64,000 bases of DNA from UBA1351 sp963677625 (GTDB lineage Bacteria; Bacillota; Clostridia; Lachnospirales; Vallitaleaceae), in contig CAXXSW010000004.1 of NCBI GenBank assembly GCA_963677625.2, forward strand, positions 591,815-655,814. The letters run 5' to 3'. A program made the position numbers and the translations under genes. Shown here piece by piece: positions 60,630 through 64,000 of this stretch (the stretch's first letter is position 1; each line of letters begins with the position of its first letter). The notes beneath the pieces are model-generated. The model saw only the letters and a list, made by a program, of their open reading frames with translations, had not been told where the DNA came from and searched no databases.

Positions 60630-61799
60630 GTGAACAGACGGCCACAGCAGATGGAACTGTTCCCAGCGTCACAGATTGCCGAAAGTCTGGGAAACAACGA
60701 CCGGTTAATGGAGATAATCCTTGAACGCAACAACATTATCCGGGCATGGAAACAGGTTTGTGCGAACAAAGGCGCCCCCGGCGTAGACGGTATGAAAACC
60801 GGTCAACTTGGGAGCAACCTGGCAAAGCATTGGCCTGAAATTGAACAAGACCTCCTTAACTGCAGGCACAAACCGCTGCCGGTGAAACGCAAGGAAATTC
60901 CCAAACCGGATGGCGGTGTCCGTTTACTTGGAATACCCACGGTGCTTGACCGGTTTATACAGCAGGCCATATCCCAAATCCTGGAACAGGTATGGGAACC
61001 TTTTTTCTCTGAATACAGCTATGGGTTCAGGCCCGGTAAATCCGCACACGATGCGGTGATGCAGGGTAAAAGGTATATGGTCGAAGGTTATACCTATGTC
61101 GTAGACATGGACCTGTCCAAATTCTTCGACCGGGTCTCGCATGACCGCCTGATGAGTCGACTCGCCGGCAAAATCAAGGATAAGCGCGTATTAAAGGTAA
61201 TACGGCAATATCTAAGATCCGGTGTAATGATTTCAGGCGTTATGGTGCCTACGGAAGAAGGAACTCCCCAAGGAGGCCCGCTCTCTCCTTTGCTGTCCAA
61301 CATCGTCCTTGATGAGCTGGATAAGGAACTGGAGAAACGAGGACACCGATATGTCCGTTATGCCGATGACTTTATGATCTTCTGCAAAAGCCGGAAAGCG
61401 GCTGAAAGGGTTATGCAGAGTATCACAAGGTTTCTGACCGTGAAACTCAAACTCAAAGTAAACCAGGACAAAAGTGCTGTCAGCAGACCGTGGCTGCGCA
61501 AATTCCTTGGCTTCACATATTTTCAAATGTGTGGACAGTCCAAGATTCGGATTCATGCCAAGAGTATGAAACGATTCAAGGACAAAGTGCGGGAATTAAC
61601 CAGCCGCAAGCGGGGTAAGAGTCTGTGGCAGGTCATCCAGGAATTGAACCAATATTTTCGGGGATGGTGGAATTATTTCCGGCTTACAGAGGCCAAATCA
61701 TTCCTCAAAGGGCTCAAGATCTGGATAATGCGACGACTGCGAAGTCTTGTCTGGAAACAATGGAAAAACCCCAAAACCAGGGTTGCTGGCACATGGTGA
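60630..61799 (+). CDS. Group II intron reverse transcriptase/maturase, 3'-truncated
   Basis: GTG 60630 with GGAGGT upstream gives about 389 residues. RT domains are intact: PGVDGMKTGQL, RLLGIPTVLDRFIQQAISQIL, YGFRPGKSAHDAV, catalytic YADD in RYADDFMIFC, and the maturase X domain (GWWNYFRLTEAKSFLKGLKIW). At RSLVWKQWKNPKTRVAGTW it loses homology: the C-terminal part with CGNARKKYW is absent here, but a copy of that segment is found upstream at 59348. Confidence 0.9.
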   Translation: MNRRPQQMELFPASQIAESLGNNDRLMEIILERNNIIRAWKQVCANKGAPGVDGMKTGQLGSNLAKHWPEIEQDLLNCRHKPLPVKRKEIPKPDGGVRLLGIPTVLDRFIQQAISQILEQVWEPFFSEYSYGFRPGKSAHDAVMQGKRYMVEGYTYVVDMDLSKFFDRVSHDRLMSRLAGKIKDKRVLKVIRQYLRSGVMISGVMVPTEEGTPQGGPLSPLLSNIVLDELDKELEKRGHRYVRYADDFMIFCKSRKAAERVMQSITRFLTVKLKLKVNQDKSAVSRPWLRKFLGFTYFQMCGQSKIRIHAKSMKRFKDKVRELTSRKRGKSLWQVIQELNQYFRGWWNYFRLTEAKSFLKGLKIWIMRRLRSLVWKQWKNPKTRVAGTW

Positions 61800-61984
61800 T
61801 CGGTGTGCATTCGGGTTCAGCGGCCATAAGACATGAACTGGCCCACCGGAATATCAACATTGATACCGATATCGCCCGAAGACTGCTGCCCCGGGTCCGG
61901 GCCGCGGCCGCCGCAGCAAACTAACCTGTGACCCCGGAGCAGCTTGAGACCCTCTATCACCTGACACTGTGTGATAAACAATAA
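61794..61984 (+). pseudogene. nifV: Homocitrate synthase (NifV-like) C-terminal fragment
   Basis: Directly after the maturase break, one frame reads VIGVHSGSAAIRHELAHRNI, NIDTDIARRLLPRVRAAAAA, a TAA stop at 61922-61924, then PVTPEQLETLYHLTLCDKQ and a stop at 61982. This matches the end of NifV homocitrate synthases (GKHSG box, here GVHSG). The N-terminal 300 residues are missing and there is an in-frame stop, so it is a remnant. Confidence 0.55.
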
Positions 61985-62210
61985 GTTAATCGATAGCGGC
62001 CGTCGATTCCGGGCGTTGTTGTTCATTAATTGAATTCTTTTTACATTTTGTTCTGATCATGGGCCTTATTATTTTTGAGTCTATTTGATTTCCGTTCAGG
62101 CACAATATGTTATACTGATTTTAAACAGTTGAATTTTGAATGTTCTTTTATTTCAATATAATACATACAATCAAGAAGTTGTTGGCACTACCCGCGGCGG
62201 TTTTTTACAA
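61985..62210. other. Gene-free stretch before the IS1634-type transposase
   Basis: No gene. It carries GATCATGGGCCTTAT, also seen at 55,938, and ends in the TGGCACTACC that recurs on the far side of the transposase. Confidence 0.4.
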
Positions 62211-63842
62211 TCAGCTCAAGGCTTTGATCGTAGGCGGAAGAGCGACACCTACCGATTGAAAAATTTTACCGCAGACACCTTTGCATTCGCTCCTGATGGC
62301 AAAGCGCTGGCCACTTTCTTCAATCTCAACCCGTTTCAAGGCCTTCAAGTCCTGTTTGATGTCATTCCATTCAAATTGATGTTTATTTTCAGCCAAACAT
62401 CGGTCAAGATCCTTTCGCAGCACAAGGGCAAGAAAGCTGCAAAATACATGACCGGCAATATTTTCATCTTTCTGATGATATACCGGCCTGGTGTCCAAAA
62501 GAGATTTCACATCCCGGAACACCCTTTCCACTCGCCAGAGCTCCTTATACTTGAGGGCCACCTGTTCAGGAGACAAATTGGTGTTTGTCGTCAGAACCCA
62601 CTTCCCATCGAAACGGGATTCGCCCTCAACTTTGGCTGTATCAATCTGAGCACTGCCTTTCTGCACCTTCAGATATTTGCGATAGCCCTTGTTTCCGACC
62701 AATACTTTCGGGCCTTTCTTCAATTGTTTTTTCAACGACTCTATGATCGCCTGGCGATCAGCGGCATCCTTCCGTGCCTGGCGCTCATTCAGGCAAATGA
62801 TATACCGGGTGTCATTATGGATGACTTCCTTAACCTTCAACGGGGAGGGTTTGCTCCGGTCTGCATTTTCAGGATAGACCTCTTTGTATCGTCCGGCCCG
62901 GCTAAGAATTTTTGTTTTGATTTCCTTGACTCGCCTCATCCGTGCCCCAAGGATATACGGCATCTGCTGCGCGTCAAGCCTGGAAATTGTATCTGTACTG
63001 ATCATCCCACGATCGGCTACAATGCAAAACTGACCGATGCCAAAGCGGTGGCGCAGCCGATCAACTACCGGCATCATGGTCTTGACGTCCGTTGTATTTC
63101 CCGGCCACATTTCACAACAGATCGGTCGCCCATTGTCATCAAGCACTGCACCCACGACCATCTGATGAAGATCCGGACGATGGTCTTTGCTAAATCCCCT
63201 GTTACCAAAAAACTCTCCGCCCTGACCCTCAAAATAGATGGATGTGGTATCAAAAAAGACCAGATCAAGCTCCGAGAAAAGATCCCTATTCCGCTGGAAC
63301 ATCATTTCTTCCATAAGATCTTTATTGCGTCGGGGACCAAGAGCGGATGCCTCATCTGTTATACATTCACCCAGAAATGTCATGGCCCGATACAGATGGT
63401 GCAAATCCAGATCTTCTGTGCCAGGGATCAGATAATCCCTTTTCCATCTGTCGCAGTGTCTGTCAGACCCGGATGTCATGAGTCGATGCAAGACCGTCAG
63501 GAAAATAGCTCGTTCCACATCGAATTCAAATTTCCGTTCTGCAAGCAGGTGCCGGATGACATCTTGAATGCCGCTTTCTTCCCACAACCTCTGGAAAATC
63601 AATGTGGGACCAATGGTAAGGCTGTCGGCTTTGATATCACTTTTTCCGGAAAGGATCAGCAGGGCTTTTTCAGAAAATCTGGCAAGGGAGCGGATGAGGG
63701 TTTCAACCCTGCTTTTATAATGAAGCTGATCCATGCGTCCAACTGTGGCAATCACACGCTGCTTTACCTTACCCTGCTCTTTTTTGTTTTCGACTATCTG
63801 CAGATATTGGTACTTACCGGACTTTTTTATGCGTGCAAACAT
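62211..63842 (-). mobile_element. IS1634-type transposase (DDE, apparently intact)
   Basis: 543 residues from ATG 63842 with AAGGAGG 7 nt upstream. N-terminal MFARIKKSGKYQYLQIVENK is typical. Catalytic Asp in LVFFDTTSIYFEG, second Asp in CIVADRGMISTDT, and Glu in YKELWRVERVFRDVKS give the DDE triad, embedded in the long beta-strand insertion of IS1634/IS4-like enzymes. There are no stops or frameshifts. Flanking TGGCACTACC at 62183-62192 and 63923-63932 is a 10-bp direct repeat; true inverted ends were not seen. It appears to be the youngest mobile element of this cluster. Confidence 0.85.
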
Positions 63843-64000
63843 TTGGGAGCCTCCTTGATTTTGAAGACACCCTTATTTTACACCTTAAAGCCCATCATTA
63901 CAACAGTTATATCATGATTATGTGGCACTACCGTTTGGCCATTTCCTACATATCGACCCCGAATTTACAGGGGCTTCCACCGTTTTGAGTAATTTTACTG

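Noticed and set aside
62136..63917. 593-codon plus-strand frame opposite the IS1634-type transposase
   Set aside because: Low-quality composition and no domains; it is the complement of the DDE transposase.
1..64000. CRISPR array or integrated prophage
   Set aside because: No regularly spaced short direct repeats and no phage structural, portal or integrase genes were seen on either strand.

Overview
The window holds DNA from two unrelated bacteria joined at about 20,774-20,780. Bases 1 to about 20.77 kb are AT-rich with strong AGGAGG-type ribosome sites and typical Clostridia (Firmicutes) content: glycerol kinase, a TIGR01212 radical SAM protein, a DUF4364 protein, the tig-clpP-clpX-lon-engB block and an Opp/Dpp-type peptide ABC transporter. 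From there to 64 kb the DNA is GC-richer and looks like a sulfate-reducing deltaproteobacterium of the Desulfobacter group: a tetrahaem cytochrome c plus rnfCDGEAB operon, a DUF6178 protein, membrane heterodisulfide-reductase-like proteins, iron alcohol dehydrogenases and many two-component systems. Both genes at the join (a peptide-binding protein and rnfB) are cut mid-frame, so the simplest reading is a chimeric contig.

Clostridial part: the 5' end of a glycosyltransferase (minus), glpK (minus), radical SAM and DUF4364 (plus, overlapping), then a long minus-strand series. Transcribed right to left this runs tig, clpP, clpX, lon, engB and a degenerate HD-GYP gene (protein folding, proteolysis, ribosome assembly, signalling). 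It is preceded by a peptide ABC transporter (binding lipoprotein, two permeases, two ATPases). The second permease carries an unusual repeat-bearing extracellular insert.

Desulfobacter-like part, 20.78-27 kb: the Rnf ion-pumping ferredoxin:NAD oxidoreductase operon with its cytochrome, an RseC-like protein and a small unknown. 27.5-28.2 kb: two identical tRNA-Asn genes in a tandem duplicated cassette. 28.3-31.5 kb: a DUF2325 coiled-coil protein, a pair of tandem structured repeats, and an OmpR-type two-component system. 31.6-36.6 kb: DUF6178, B12-binding radical SAM, nitroreductase and XTP/dITP pyrophosphatase genes. 36.8-39.3 kb: a membrane HdrC/HdrB-like electron-transfer pair. 39.7-45.1 kb: a large hybrid kinase, a response regulator and a PAS protein, the last two sharing a Cys-rich tail. 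45.2-50.8 kb: two iron alcohol dehydrogenases around an NtrC-type two-component system, the first dehydrogenase having a good sigma-54 promoter. 51-56.7 kb: phosphopantetheinyl transferase, DMT exporter, amino-acid ABC importer, nitroreductase and a PEP-CTERM-like exported protein.

56.8-64 kb is a graveyard of mobile and broken genes: a decayed YiiX-like hydrolase, a frameshifted IS1380 transposase, a group II intron whose 3' part lies upstream of its 5' part, a toxin-antitoxin pair with a frameshifted toxin, a nifV-like fragment, and one apparently intact IS1634-type transposase. A family of about 100-bp palindromic elements is scattered through the Desulfobacter-like part (four copies seen).
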